DNA of 51,900 nt from Calcarisporiella thermophila CBS 279.70 (Eukaryota; Calcarisporiellomycota). The stretch covers positions 154,608-206,507 of the forward strand of contig NW_027192200.1 in the NCBI RefSeq assembly GCF_041956535.1. Reading direction: 5' to 3'. Below are positions 13,473 to 24,612 of the stretch, piece after piece; within the stretch, counting starts at the first letter, position 1; every line of letters begins with the position of its first letter. Below the pieces are notes generated by a model, which saw nothing but the letters and a program-made list of their open reading frames with translations, was not told the DNA's origin and searched no databases. The translations under genes and the position numbers were made by a program.

Positions 13473-13873
13473 TATTTGGTTACTTTATAATGGTTTAAGC
13501 TTTTACTACAGTTTATTTTCTGGAGAATTTCCAATAATAAAACCCCTCCCCCAAAATTTTTCTTTTTTTTTCACGCTTCTTATGTATGGATTTATACATA
13601 GAACTTACCACTCCGCCTTTCTACTGCATCTCTCCCTTTTTTTCAAAAACAGCTAAAAATAAACCTTTTTATTTCCTTTAAACTAAAAATTTTCTCAAAG
13701 GGAAAAAGAAAGAAAAAAATTAAAAAGTATGAAGTACTATTATATTAAGTTTAGATAGACCTTAAAGAATGGATCAGAGGTGCAAAAGTGAAGAGTCGAA
13801 GGGAGATAATATGAAAAACAAAGAGAATATAGAAAACCGTTTGGTACTTATTTTATCTCTGTGGCTTTAATGT
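13473..13873. other. Convergent spacer, YPT6 / CDC11
   Basis: AT- and homopolymer-rich 3' flanks of two convergent genes, with AATAAA-like words near 13535. Nothing else seen. Confidence 0.5.
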
Positions 13874-15169
13874 TTATTCTACCGTTTGCGGGAACTTTGC
13901 CGCAACGAGCCGTTGTTCCAGCGTTCTAAGGGCCTCTTCCTTCGCGAGTAGTTCCCTGCGCTTCTCCATGATCTCCTTCTGCACGCGCATTTCGATCTCG
14001 CGAATTTTCTCTTCCTCCTTACGTAGCTGCTCCTCTTTAATCATCACCGTCTGCTTCGACATGTCTTCAGGGTTCATGACCCCATCGTCATCTTTCACCT
14101 TTGTGCCGCTGCGCGAGAGTTTTTCAGTGCGATAGTTCTCATATAGGAAATCATGCGTAATTTCCTTGAGGTCTTCGAGATGAGTGCTATCAGGGAAATC
14201 TGAGTTAGAGATGACTAGGCAACACCCGGGCGAAAAGAGGAGTTACTTTAGCAGGGCCGTGCGAAGCCGAGCAAAATCCGAGTGCTTAGGATTGTTCACT
14301 TCGACTATCCCCCAGGGATACTGTCGCCCCCGCATGCGACGCCCATTGATGACTACCTCTTCTTCGCCTCCAACGATCGCAAATGGCAGAAGGCTACGCA
14401 ATTCGCTATTTTCGTCAACCGTTTCCTCGTCGTCCTCCTCCGGGTCGTAGGGGAAATTATAGATGGGAATGTTGTAGTACTCAATATCCTCCATCACCTA
14501 GACAGTGAATGTATAGGTGTAGTCGCTTGGATTTCAAAGGGGTGCGATCAACTCGTCTTACCTTTTTCTTGAACTCCTTCAACTCCCCGGGGGTAAACGT
14601 GTCGGCTTTTCCGATAACGGGAATGACGTTGACACGGGGGCTCAGTCGCCTCATGAGCTCAATATCAATTTCACGCAATCCGTGTCCTGTTGGTGTAATG
14701 AAATATAGCAGAGCGTGCACACGATTGTCCCTGAATCTTGGGTTTCGCTTAATGCGAGTTTCTTCGGCCAAAATATCGTCGTACTGGCGCTCCAAATAGC
14801 CCATGATTTCTTGGAAGCAGAATTCATTGTCAATGTTGTCGCCGAATCCGGGCGTGTCAACAATGGTTAGCGAGATGCGCACACCGTCTTCATCGAGCTC
14901 AACAGTCACCGGCTTGATGCGTATCCCTTCCTCGAGGTGAGCCGAATCGGGACTATCCGATTCCTTGTGTGCCAAAACTTCAGACCCAACGAGAGTATTA
15001 ACAAAGGTGGTCCTGCCCAAACCATGAGTCCCGACCACCATGATAGTAAACTGGAAACCCTTCTTCACATTCTTCCTACGACCACCGAGCCTCTATGGGT
15101 AATCCAGAAGGAAATTGAACATTAGGGCATAAAGATGAGGCATTTCTTGTTACTCACATGGGCCATCAT
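13874..15169 (-). CDS. CDC11: Septin, CDC11/AspA class
   Basis: Four exons: 15169-15158, 15092-14562, 14497-14247, 14186-13874; 368 aa. Exon 1 is only 12 nt (MMAH) and is supported by a GTGAGT donor and by the next exon continuing RLGGRRKNVKKGFQFT, the septin polybasic start. The GTPase domain has GTHGLGRTTF, DTPGFGD and a GKAD-type G4. The P-loop lysine is replaced by arginine, as in yeast Cdc11, which fits a septin with weak or no GTP hydrolysis. The septin-unique element GRQYPWGIVEV and the end-of-domain LKEITHDFLYENYRTEKLS follow. The C-terminus is a predicted coiled coil rich in E, K and R. It acts in septin filaments at division or branching sites. Confidence 0.95.
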
Positions 15170-15537
15170 TTCCGATATGCTTTTTTATTGCAAATGAAGG
15201 GGGTGCTAGAAAACGAAGGTTAAAAAGATAGAGCTAGACGTAGAGATAAGAGAGTGCGAAATGGTCTTGGATTAATGACGGTTTTTCACTTTGGATTCTA
15301 GTATTTAGCATATACTCACATGATATCTCAAACGATTAATGAAGGGGAAACTACTGTTGAAAATGAAAAAAAGGAGACGCGAATTAAAATAAAAAATCAG
15401 TATCACCATATATGATCAGTTCGGTCTTCAGAAATTTCTGATACTCGTGACATCACATAAACAATCAACCCCCCCCCCTTGCGTTCATTTCTCCTCGAAC
15501 TTAGGAGTCTAGCCTCCGTATTTAAAATCCATTATAA
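15170..15537. promoter_or_regulatory. Divergent promoter, CDC11 / complex I subunit
   Basis: 368-nt spacer holding both promoters. A C-run of about nine near 15471 interrupts otherwise AT-rich DNA. No specific factor site could be assigned. Confidence 0.4.
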
Positions 15538-15948
15538 ATGACAACGTTCCTGAGAAACCCTCTACGCTATATGCGTGCTATGGCGCACGAGAAGCCAGTA
15601 ATATTCTGGTCGCTTGTCATTGGCGCGATTGGTATGTATTCAGTGTTTTAGATTGCTCGATTTCTAATTTTGATCTATCTAATCTCGGATGCTCCGATTG
15701 TCAACGACCGGCATCGCTCTGCCACTAGGTCCTGTGGGTGTTGTGGTTATTCCTCCTGTGCGCAAGAAGTATTTTGGCTATGTACCTCCCGAGCCCATTC
15801 CTACAACTTATCCTTGTACGTACAATTTTACTGCTTCACTTTTACCCATTCTTAAGTTCATCTATTTCGAATCACATTGCTGATGTTTATTTCAACAGTG
15901 CCTAGGAGACCGCGCAACCCCCCTGCAGGTTATGAGGATGACGCATAA
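15538..15948 (+). CDS. nuo9.5: NADH:ubiquinone oxidoreductase 9.5 kDa subunit (NDUFA3-like)
   Basis: Three exons, 15538-15631, 15729-15815, 15899-15948; 76 aa. The protein has one membrane helix (VIFWSLVIGAIGPVGVVVIP) after a short basic N-terminus, then a Pro-rich tail PEPIPTTYP and an acidic end. This matches the layout of the fungal 9.5 kDa accessory subunit of mitochondrial complex I, including the PLRY start, the IG-PV helix centre and the P-I-P-x-T-Y-P block. Presence of the gene implies a proton-pumping complex I. The assignment rests on recalled family features of a small protein. Confidence 0.8.
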
Positions 15949-16129
15949 TTGTAAATGAATAAACTAGATTTATTGCAAATATTTTCTGGACGTATCTCCC
16001 CTCATCAACGAATGTACATATACAATATCCAATTTCAAACAGCACGAAGAGTCCATTTTCTCACTGAAGGCTACCTACACAGAAAAGTACAGCATTCACA
16101 AAAAGTCAAGCACGAACAAACGAAAATAT

Positions 16130-16609
16130 CTATATCTTCAAGGAGGCCTCCTGGTTGTCCGCATTTTCCTCTTTTTGAGGCAGCTGGGGACGCTTCTCCT
16201 CCGATGCGCGGCGCGCCACCAGGAAATCCTGCTCGTGCATCACCTGGATTTTGCCGCTGGTCAACTCGGCCTGATTCTCGTTACTGTTCAGGTTCTGCTG
16301 GCTGAAATGGGGAGAATTTAGTACCTGAGCTGGGATTCAAAAGAAAATTTGGAATCAAAGTGAACTAAACTCACTCAAGCTCATTCACCTCATCCCCCGT
16401 AACGCCCCAATTCCCATGGCCAGCTCCAGCTTTCTTGGGGTTGCCACGAATGTCGAATAATCCAGAGCTGTTGAGTTTGTGGAAGGGGGCAAGATCAGCA
16501 GGGACAAATACACAGGCAACAAGGTGCATCGGACTCACCGTTGATAGTGCCTCTCTTGTTTCTCTTGAGGCATGTTTGAATACTTGTTTGTGTCGTGGCT
16601 ACGGGTCAT
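16130..16609 (-). CDS. STF2: STF2-like hydrophilin (ATPase-stabilising / desiccation protein family)
   Basis: Three exons, 16609-16539, 16467-16375, 16301-16130; 111 aa. The protein starts MTR like yeast Stf2. The centre keeps the Stf2 signature: NPKKAGAGHGNWGVTGDE, compared with a K-x-G-S/A-G-x-G-N-W-G-x-x-G-D-E pattern in the family. The remaining sequence is highly hydrophilic and lacks membrane or signal segments. In yeast, Stf2/Tfs-type hydrophilins stabilise the inhibited F1Fo-ATPase and protect against drying. The role here is inferred. It is transcribed divergently from CCP1 across 376 nt. It is easily missed because each exon is short. Confidence 0.75.
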
Positions 16610-16985
16610 ACTGTCAAGCAACGATGTTAGCGCTTTGCCTTGGTGTGAAAAAAATATCTTGAAAATTCTACGCCGGGGTAAATTAACTCATTTTTCGAGC
16701 GTAATCATGAGAACAAAGGAGGCACAGCCACTTCAAACTCCGAAAACCCACTTTGATTTGGAAGAGATTGATTTCTCATCCATCCTTTTTTCCCATTTTT
16801 TTTTCTTGATTTTTTTTTCGTGTCCTCACCAAATATATCTTATTACTTGTTATTTTGCGTATAGGTGATTAGTAAGACCCGAACTATTTGTCTATATAGC
16901 ATCCATCTAATCTCTCTCTGTCGCTAACCTTTTCAATCTTAGCCACACTCCCCACTCTCTTCCATCTAATTTCATTACCATAAAA
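16610..16985. promoter_or_regulatory. Divergent promoter, STF2-like / CCP1
   Basis: 376-nt spacer between two stress-linked, mitochondria-associated genes. It contains long T tracts (16787-16830) and a CT-rich block just before the CCP1 start. No textbook STRE or AP-1 site was recognised. Confidence 0.4.
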
Positions 16986-18156
16986 ATGGCCTCTCTTCGT
17001 GTACTTCGCGTCGCCTCCATCCGCATGGCCCAGACCCGTGCCCCGCTTTTCAATGCGACACGTCCCGCCGTACGCGCTTACTCCACCACTCCGCCTGAGA
17101 AGAAGTCTAACACTGGCCTCTGGGTTACGGCCGGTCTTATTGGTGCTGGTGCAGGCTACTACTTCTATTCGCAGCAGCAGGGCGTGACAACTCCCAGCGG
17201 TGCAAAGGACAACTTCAAGCCCAGTCAGGGTCCGCGTTCTGGAGAAGATTCCAAAAAGGTCGACTACAATGCGGTTTACAAAGCCATCGCTGACATTTTG
17301 GAGAATGATGAATACGACGATGGCTCCTATGGCCCCGTTCTGGTGCGTCTCGCTTGGCACGCGGCTGGTACGTACAGCAAGCATGATAACTCCGGCGGCT
17401 CGGACGGAGCTACCATGCGATTCAGCCCTGAGAGCGGCCATGGGGCCAACAAGGGGCTCGAGGTTGCCCGTGAACTGCTTGACAAAAAAATTAAGAGCAA
17501 GTTCCCGCAGATATCTTACGCTGATCTTTGGACGCTTGGAGGTGTAGTTGCCATTCAAGAGATGGGGGGCCCAATTATTCCTTGGAGGCCCGGCCGTAGC
17601 GATAAGATGAGCGGGCAAGATTGTGCTCCCGATGGCCGTCTTCCCGATGGAGCTAAGGGAGCTGGTATGTATATCGACGCTTCGCGGGCTCTAGTAGATG
17701 CCTCTGTCTAATGGCTGATTGGCTCTAATTCCAGATCACATCCGCGACATATTCTATCGCATGGGCTTCAATGACCAGGAAATTGTGGCCCTTGTGGGCG
17801 CTCACGCGCTAGGCCGTTGCCACTCGGATCGTTCCGGATTCGAAGGACCCTGGACCTTCTCGCCCACTATGTTCACAAACGAATTGTTTGTTCGCCTTCT
17901 CGAGGATGAATGGGTTGAGAAGAAGTGGAAGGGCCCCAAACAATTCGAAGACAAGAAGACCAAGAGCCTTATGATGCTTCCCACTGATATGGCGCTCAAG
18001 CAGGACAAGGAATTCCGTAAATGGGTTGAAATCTATGCTAAGGATCAGAACCGCTTCTTCGAAGACTTCTCGAAGGCTTTCTCCAAACTTCTCGAACTGG
18101 GTGTTAATTTCCCGAAAGATACGCCGGTGTATCGTTTCAAGCCTACGACTGAATAG
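16986..18156 (+). CDS. CCP1: Cytochrome c peroxidase, mitochondrial
   Basis: Two exons, 16986-17664 and 17735-18156 (70-nt intron, phase 1); 366 aa. The N-terminus is a mitochondrial presequence (Arg/Ser/Ala-rich) followed by a hydrophobic stretch [18 protein letters not shown], matching the two-part intermembrane-space signal of yeast CCP. The distal haem pocket [10 protein letters not shown] (Arg, Trp, His) is intact. The proximal histidine is in [10 protein letters not shown]. The radical-bearing tryptophan lies in [15 protein letters not shown]. The enzyme reduces hydrogen peroxide with electrons from cytochrome c. Codon use is more GC-rich than neighbours, consistent with strong expression. 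Confidence 0.97.
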
Positions 18157-20233
18157 AGAAGAGGCGCCCCACGGCGTTTGGTGTTCATTTCCATCATTTC
18201 CTGTGACTCCTATCACTTGGTGGAAAAATGGTTTCGTGCTCATATAATTGGATTTCTTAAAAGTGTTTATTAATTGAAAATCATCAGTATTTCAACCCCC
18301 ACTCTTTTGTTTTGTTTGTTTTTTTTTCCTCTGTGATGGGAAAATAGGATTAAAATATGGATGCAGCGATACAGTAATAAACCGCCGATTTCCTAAGTTC
18401 AGAATCACCCCAGGAATACCGATGGGCTTCCCCATGAAAGCTTATCGTTATTCCTCGCTCAAGAGAAGGTTGTCCAGAGTGATATCAGACACACGCACAA
18501 CCACTGGTAAAGGAAAAGGTTCTCACCATCGAATTTCGGAGTCGAAGCCATCATTGGCCGTTAATTATAGAAACACTCCTCTGTTGTTTGGGCCCTCTTC
18601 GAACCTCCAATAACCCAGGTATGCATCGAACGCCCAGCACCCTTTCGAATTAGAGATAAGGTTTAACGCTCCAAGGTTAATTGGAAGCAGTATTTTCCGC
18701 GAGAAAGTACCAGCGTCAGACATAATGGCGGGCTTTACCCATGTGATAATTATAAGCTGGCAGCATTTCTAGAAGAGAAAAGTTGTCATCGCATTCCGGA
18801 TTCACACTGGAATTCGAAAAAATACAAAGTCCGATGGTACCTTCGCCTCGGAAGAGCTGTAGGGCTGTTGCGGAGAACTGTAGAGATGCAATAGCAATGA
18901 AGCCTCTGAACGCTGGGTCTTAGTTAGATATGACCCATCTCAGCATCCGATCCTCCAGATATTTGGAAACCATCGCAAATCTAAATAAGCTAGGAGTAGG
19001 TAGGCACCCATCGAATATGAGTGGACGCGTAGTGCGATGCGTTCTGCATTTGATGATAAACCCTACAGGTCGAGGCAACAGCGGCGGTTTGGTGGGATAG
19101 CGTGGCCACAGGAGAAAAGATCACCAATAATATTGGCGAATGGAGTGATGTGGCGGCCATTGGCATCAGGAGTTCTATTGGGACAAATTATGTGAGCATT
19201 AAGGTGGTATCTACAAGCGAACCATAATTGAATCAGATCGGTGTGAATGGCTTATAGCGTGCACAAATTACCTAAATTCAAAAGAGAAAGTTTGAGGAAC
19301 AAACGGCATGGTATTGGAAGGAGGCACTGGTCTACTGAGAATGAGAAGAGCAGCGGTTTCGAAAATCTCCTTAATTCACTCAAGGGCTATCAAACAGGGC
19401 TTAGGCCTCAGCCCGGGGTTGGGGAGGCGTCTATTGCCCAAGTCTCAAAAGCAAAAGTCCTGGGCCAAACAGCCGCGTATTACGAGAAAATGTGAGGAGT
19501 GATATATAACAGAGAACGAACAGATCGAGAGGCAAGGAGGGCCAGCGTCACGGGCGGGGTTGTAGCCCAACCTGAGAGAAAGTTAAAGCCAAGGCTTATT
19601 CTCGCTCACTCTCCCCCAATCTTTCTACGTTTCACCTCATTTTTTAATTTCTTAAGAAGGAGAAGGGTGTGGGTAACTCCCCGTAAGCTCATTTGAGCGC
19701 ACTGGCCAAGTGACCCCTCGAAGTCCTAGGGATTCAGCAGAGAAAAATGCGCTGTGCTACTCGACTCTTGGATAAGGAGGCCCCCCCTTCCCCATAGGGT
19801 TGGACCACACCCTCTTTCCATCCCCGCCCTCCCCACTTGTATGTATTACCAAAGCGAATCCGAAATATCGTTTAATACTATCGCCCCTAGTCTGTGAGGC
19901 CAAAAAGCTTGGTGGAACTAGAATGATAAATATTTGCTTCCCATTGAGGCAAATTATCAGTTTTCGGGAGAGAAGTTTTATACGCTCTAGAATCACGGCA
20001 CACCCGTCGGCATTGACTCAAAATCCTTGACACCGAGCTTGTTTACCTATTTTATTCTTTCCTTTTTTTTTTCTCGGCTCCTCTTTCTTTACACTCTACT
20101 GCTCTCCAGCAACTCTCTTCTTTCGCTAAAAGACAGAGACTCTGCCGAGGAACTGTGCCATACTACCCCCGTTCTCTTTAAGTTTAGGCTAGTTTGTTAC
20201 TGAGAACGCTTCCCGTGTCCTCTCGTTGCCAAC
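18157..20233. other. 2 kb interval without a resolved gene
   Basis: No complete gene recognised. One stretch reads like protein: on the plus strand 19068-19226 is open for 53 codons right after an acceptor-like CCCTACAG and contains NNIGEWSDVAAIGIRSS. Another frame, 19247-19495, is open for 82 codons. Neither has a recognised family or a joined structure. The last 200 nt are CT-rich and probably form the GPCR promoter and 5' leader. Confidence 0.4.
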
Positions 20234-21573
20234 ATGGGCATTAAAAGCTTTTCGCCCGAGCAGATCAACTCATTCCTTGTAAGTGTGGATTGATATGACC
20301 GCAGGCAAGGTCGGCCAGGGTTCTAAAATTTTATCAATGACAAACCATTAGGTCACGGCCACAGTAGGCTCGATTATCAGCATTGCTGGGACGCTGACGG
20401 TTATCTTGGTAAGTAGTCCTAGACAAGGAGCCAAGCGGCCCTCGCGAGACTTACAATAAGTATATGTTCTAATCGGCATTAGACATTTCTCTTTTTTCCT
20501 CGGTTTCGCAATGCCACTACTCGGCTGATTCTATGGCTTGCCATTTCTGATCTAATCGCTTGCTCTGCTACCCTTTCCGGAAGGTGGGCTATTCACTCCT
20601 CGCCTCCGCTAACTTCACACAATAATAGCTAAATATATTGTTATTATTGCTCTAGGTGGGCAATAGCGGCTCCTGATTCTGCCGCGTGCCAAGCCCAAGG
20701 CTTCATAATGCAGTGGATGGATATATGTGCCTTTTTCTGGACAATGGCCATGGCGGTGAACATGATCCTGGTTATCGTCTTCCAACTTCCAGCCACCCGA
20801 GTCATGGCCTTTGAGAAGATTTGGATCGTCGTCTGCTTCTTCATCCCCTTTCTCATTACCCTGCCCATGCTCGTGGTGAACGAGCCGGGGAAGGGACATA
20901 TGATCGGAAATGCTCAGATGTGGTGCTGGATCAAAAACCAATATGCGGTCTGGCGGATGTATATATTCTATGCGCCTATGTGGATCATTTTCGTCATGGA
21001 TGCAGTCGCATACGTAGTGAGCGCCGTTTATTTGTTCAAAACAACACGTGAGATCATGTAAGTAATTTAATCCGCTTTATTAATTTTAACCCGGAAAATG
21101 GCGTAACGACGGTTCGACACCCATGTAGGCGCGCCAAGGTGAACAACTCTGCGCTCATGCGCTTCACAACCGTCTTCGTGAAGAACACGTCCATCTACCT
21201 TCTCTCGTATATCATTATCTGGTAATGCCTTAACACTAACCATATCCAGCAAATTATCCCTAACACACACATCCCTCTTCCCCTCGCCTCCACTCCATGT
21301 AGGATATTCCCTACCGCCAGCCGATTATACAATCTCACTACTGGAGAGTTCATCTACGAGTTGCAGTATCTGCAAGTGCTCATGGTCTCGCTCCGAGGAT
21401 TCGTCCACTTCGTCGCCTATTTCTACTCGACGTGGTTCGTTCCCATGCGCAAAAAGTCCACCACCGGAGCCAGCGGCCATCAACAAACGCAAGGGTCGAC
21501 GCTGGTCGGATCCAAATACCGAAGCGACAAGGGGGGGGGAGCCGTCCATCTCAAGAGTAGAGCTCTCCCGTGA
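20234..21573 (+). CDS. cAMP-receptor-like seven-helix GPCR
   Basis: Six exons: 20234-20278, 20352-20408, 20483-20583, 20656-21057, 21129-21221, 21303-21573; 322 aa as read. Seven hydrophobic helices are visible: TM1 SIISIAGTLTVILTFLFF, TM2 RLILWLAISDLIACSATLSG, and TM7 near LQVLMVSLRGFVHFVAYFY. The ISDL block in TM2, the Cys in the first extracellular loop and the layout match the Dictyostelium cAMP-receptor-like (class E-like) family found in many fungi. The ligand is unknown. The reading frame ends shortly after a run of nine G at 21531-21539; one base fewer would continue for about 34 more hydrophilic codons to a stop at 21644-21646, so the C-terminus given here may be an artefact. Confidence 0.85.
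21531..21539 (+). repeat. G9 homopolymer in the GPCR tail
   Basis: Nine consecutive G inside the coding part of the last GPCR exon. The frame used upstream ends after GGGAVHLKS..P. The frame one base later reads EPSISRVELSRDIGYRQDYD and on to YQHRS-stop, a Ser-rich charged tail typical of receptors. It could be a sequencing error or a length-variable site. Confidence 0.6.
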
Positions 21574-21646
21574 TATTGGGTATCGGCAAGACTACGATTC
21601 CGGCGATGATATGGAGCTGAGGACCCACTATCAACATCGAAGTTAA

Positions 21647-22863
21647 AGCCATTTTCCGATGCAAGTTCCCAAAAATTACGAGGCATCCCTTCTCCCTAAT
21701 CTATCTATTTATTACTTGTATACTTTTTAGTTGCTATTTTTTGTATTGTTCCTGAGAGTTAGACCTGTTATTTATTATTCCCTTAATGCAATTGTTTAGT
21801 ATGATTAAAGCCTCTTCGATTCTACAAGCACTGGGTGCAAGGCCTTGTGAGAAGTCAAGAAAGCGCCATCCTCTGCAAAACCCTTGGTGCTTGATTCAAA
21901 GCAATACAGGCTTAAATCTGTCGATGTCTAAAGGAGTCCAATTGTGTTCTGCCCTTATTTCTAAACCTCAAAATGGTATTTCCATGTAATAGAAATAAGT
22001 GCTATTTTATAGTTTAACTCGAATTGGTGACATACTGTTTTGCGTGGGAATAAAAATGGGTGTATAATTCCAAGTATTGCGCAGCTATCTGCCGAAGTAT
22101 TCTCATTACAAACAATGGTTAAGTTTGTGCTTTATCAAGTACTTAAATCGCTTGTGTAGGAAAATGAGGAAAAGGTTCTACTCATTTTTAACTCATAATA
22201 CATTCAGTGGGTTGGTTTCCTCCAATTCTTTAATTGATTAACCATGAATTTATGCAGTTCATGAAGGATATCGGTTGCGGTCGAATAGACCTTCGAACCC
22301 TAAGGGTCAACACAAGGGAATAACGTTGTTTGATTAAAACCCAAGCTTCCTACATGTTTTTTAAATAGATTTTGAAATAGCCTTATGCATGATACTATAT
22401 TGCTGGAGCAATGCAATGCTGCTTAAACACCTTATTCGAATCTAACGTTCTCAATTCAAGACTACATTAGGTTTGCCACTACTCCGATTTTGCATGAAAT
22501 GGAACAATCAAGTTGGAAGCATCATGTATGATAGTACTCGATAAAAGGATTCAGCGATCCCTTGTTTCTTCGCTCTTGCCAATGGGCACTGCAATAGATT
22601 CGGAGCACTCATCTCTACTAGAGATCATTCAAATGGCTAACGCCTCCTGCTCCCTCCAAGCCGTAACTGGCCCCCGTGATAAGCTATCAGCCGACTATCT
22701 CTTATTCTATTTTAAGGTCATCCACGTATAAATGTGCATCGATTAAATTGCACCTGACCCTCTCTTTATGTCTCCCTAGATTAAACATTCACCCTCTTGA
22801 ATATATAAATATAGGAAAGAGGACTGCTTCCTTTTATAATTTTGCATAAACACGGGTTTCAAT
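21647..22863. other. Spacer, GPCR to sulfotransferase-like gene
   Basis: About 1.2 kb of AT-rich DNA with short scattered frames, none resembling a known protein. A TATATAAATATA motif at 22801-22812 lies about 55 nt before the next start codon and is a plausible TATA box. Confidence 0.45.
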
Positions 22864-23826
22864 ATGGCTCCATTACAAGTCATCGGTGCAGGGTAACTAG
22901 AGTGTCCAATGCCAAAATATTCAAATCATGATAGAACCAACAAAGACTGAATTGCCTCCAAAGGTTCGGAAGAACGGGCACGTATTCCCTTATGATAGCC
23001 CTCAATGAGCTTGGGTTTGGCCCTTGCTATCATGCCCCATATGCTACTCCCGAGCACTTTCGCATATTCAGCGATGCTTTCGACGGGAAAGATGTCGACT
23101 GGGACAGGGTGTTCAACGGTTTCTCCTCCACCGTCAGTTGGCCTACCGTGTCTTTCTATAAGCAACTGATGTCAAAGTACCCGGACGCGAAATTGATATT
23201 GACCGTGCGGGATAGTAGCGAGGATTGGTGGGGAGTCTTTGGCCATATTTTCTGTATTCTAACCATCTGAAGATGGTTTTTTTTCTTCTTTGGCGTTGGC
23301 TTGTATGATTTAGGTGTGAAAGCATCTCGAAAACCATAGCCTCCCTGCGTCCAAAAACCACTTCCCTCCTCGATCGGCTCGTATTTCCGCTGGCCGTGGG
23401 CTTCGAGCGATGGAATTACACCAAAAAACTCGACAAGTACATATTCAAGGGTCATCTCAATGATAAAGCACAGCTGGCGAAGATCTACGAAAGACACTGC
23501 GAAGAGGTCAAGCGCACGGTACCTGCAGACAGGCTCCTCGTATTCAACGTAAACCTGCTGGCTGGAAAAATCCGATTTTCAATGGGATAAAATCTCAATT
23601 AATGGATGCCAATCTTTGTATGTAGGTAAAAGAAGGGTGGGAGCCTTTGTGCAAGTTCCTTGGGGTTTCTGAAATACCAGACCATGCGTTCCCAAGAAAA
23701 AATGACCCGGAGGAGTTTGATAAAATATTTCGCCTACCAGTCGAAAAAAATAACAGCTTTGTCCGATGGGGCCTCAGCTCGATCATGATAGCACTTATCA
23801 CGGTCGTATATGGGTTGAACTTTTGA
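22864..23826 (+). CDS. Sulfotransferase-family P-loop protein with C-terminal membrane anchor
   Basis: Four exons: 22864-22892, 22964-23227, 23314-23548, 23626-23826; 242 aa. The N-terminal VIGAGFGRTGTYSLMIALNELG is the phosphosulfate-binding loop of the Sulfotransfer_4 family (often labelled NAD-dependent epimerase in fungi). KLILTVRDSSEDWCESISKTI and VFNVKEGWEPLCKFLGV are the other conserved blocks. The last 20 residues (SSIMIALITVVYG) make a single membrane segment, so the protein is probably tail-anchored. Exon 2 must end at a GTGGGG donor; other choices break the frame. The substrate is unknown, and enzymatic activity of this fungal family is not well established. Confidence 0.85.
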
Positions 23827-24612
23827 AACTGGAAAGTAACAGGAGTTCTATTGTGTATTATGACTTGAACTTTATTAAATGTCGAAATGCACATTAATAT
23901 ATCTGATTCCAATGTCCATCTCTTCCGCTTTACCTACAACTTATAAAAAAATCGCCTCATTTCACAGAGCTAGTTGAGGGTTGGGTGTAATACATAACAC
24001 GGCAACGCACCCATTGTTTCTTCCGATGCATGCTGTCCGAAATGCCGATACCGGTAAGATCGCCCTTGATTAACTCTGAAATCAGCTTGCCCTATCAACA
24101 GACCCATCCTAAATATTAAATAGTAGCGGTGCAAACCTATTTATGTCATGTTCGCTTTGCTTGACCCATGTTCTCTTGGACATTACCAGTTGTTATTCGG
24201 ACGATGTGTGAAGATGCTCAAGTCTCTCTACTCTCAGTGCTCACTGGGGTGATTGGAGGTTGTCTTGGTGAAAAGAGCTCCCGTAGACCGAGAGCCTTCG
24301 CGAACCAATGTTCGCGTTTCATTCAGCTTGTCGGCCCAGTCAACTCTGGCAGGAGAGCTCTAATTTTTGAAAGAGTTTATTTTTCATACTAGAATATTTT
24401 TATAAAAATGAAAATAAAACAGATAAAATAATCCAAGAGAAATAAAAAAAAAGAAAAACCCCCAAAAGTAAAAAAATATAAGAGAGGAGAAAGCAAACAA
24501 TATCATATTGTATCTAAACAGAACAGTTTTTCGTTTTCATTACAACCGCCTCTTTTTAGTCACAAAGGTGGAGAGAAAGAAAGGGGAAAAAAAGGAACAC
24601 GCTGCTCGTACA
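23827..24612. other. Convergent spacer, sulfotransferase-like / SEC61
   Basis: Nearly 800 nt. The open frame at 24168-24392 resembles no protein I know and is taken as chance. 24400-24600 is A-rich and should hold the SEC61 3' end. Confidence 0.45.

Noticed and set aside
13540-13720. Homopolymer-rich stretch as a possible regulatory RNA or origin
   Set aside because: It is the 3' flank of two convergent genes, and AT homopolymers are common in spacers throughout the window.
16884-17618. 244-codon minus-strand frame over CCP1
   Set aside because: Antisense shadow produced by GC-rich codon use in CCP1; no features of its own.
24168-24392. 74-codon plus-strand frame in the sulfotransferase-SEC61 spacer
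   Set aside because: Composition unlike a membrane or folded protein, no known motif, and it lies in a convergent 3' region.
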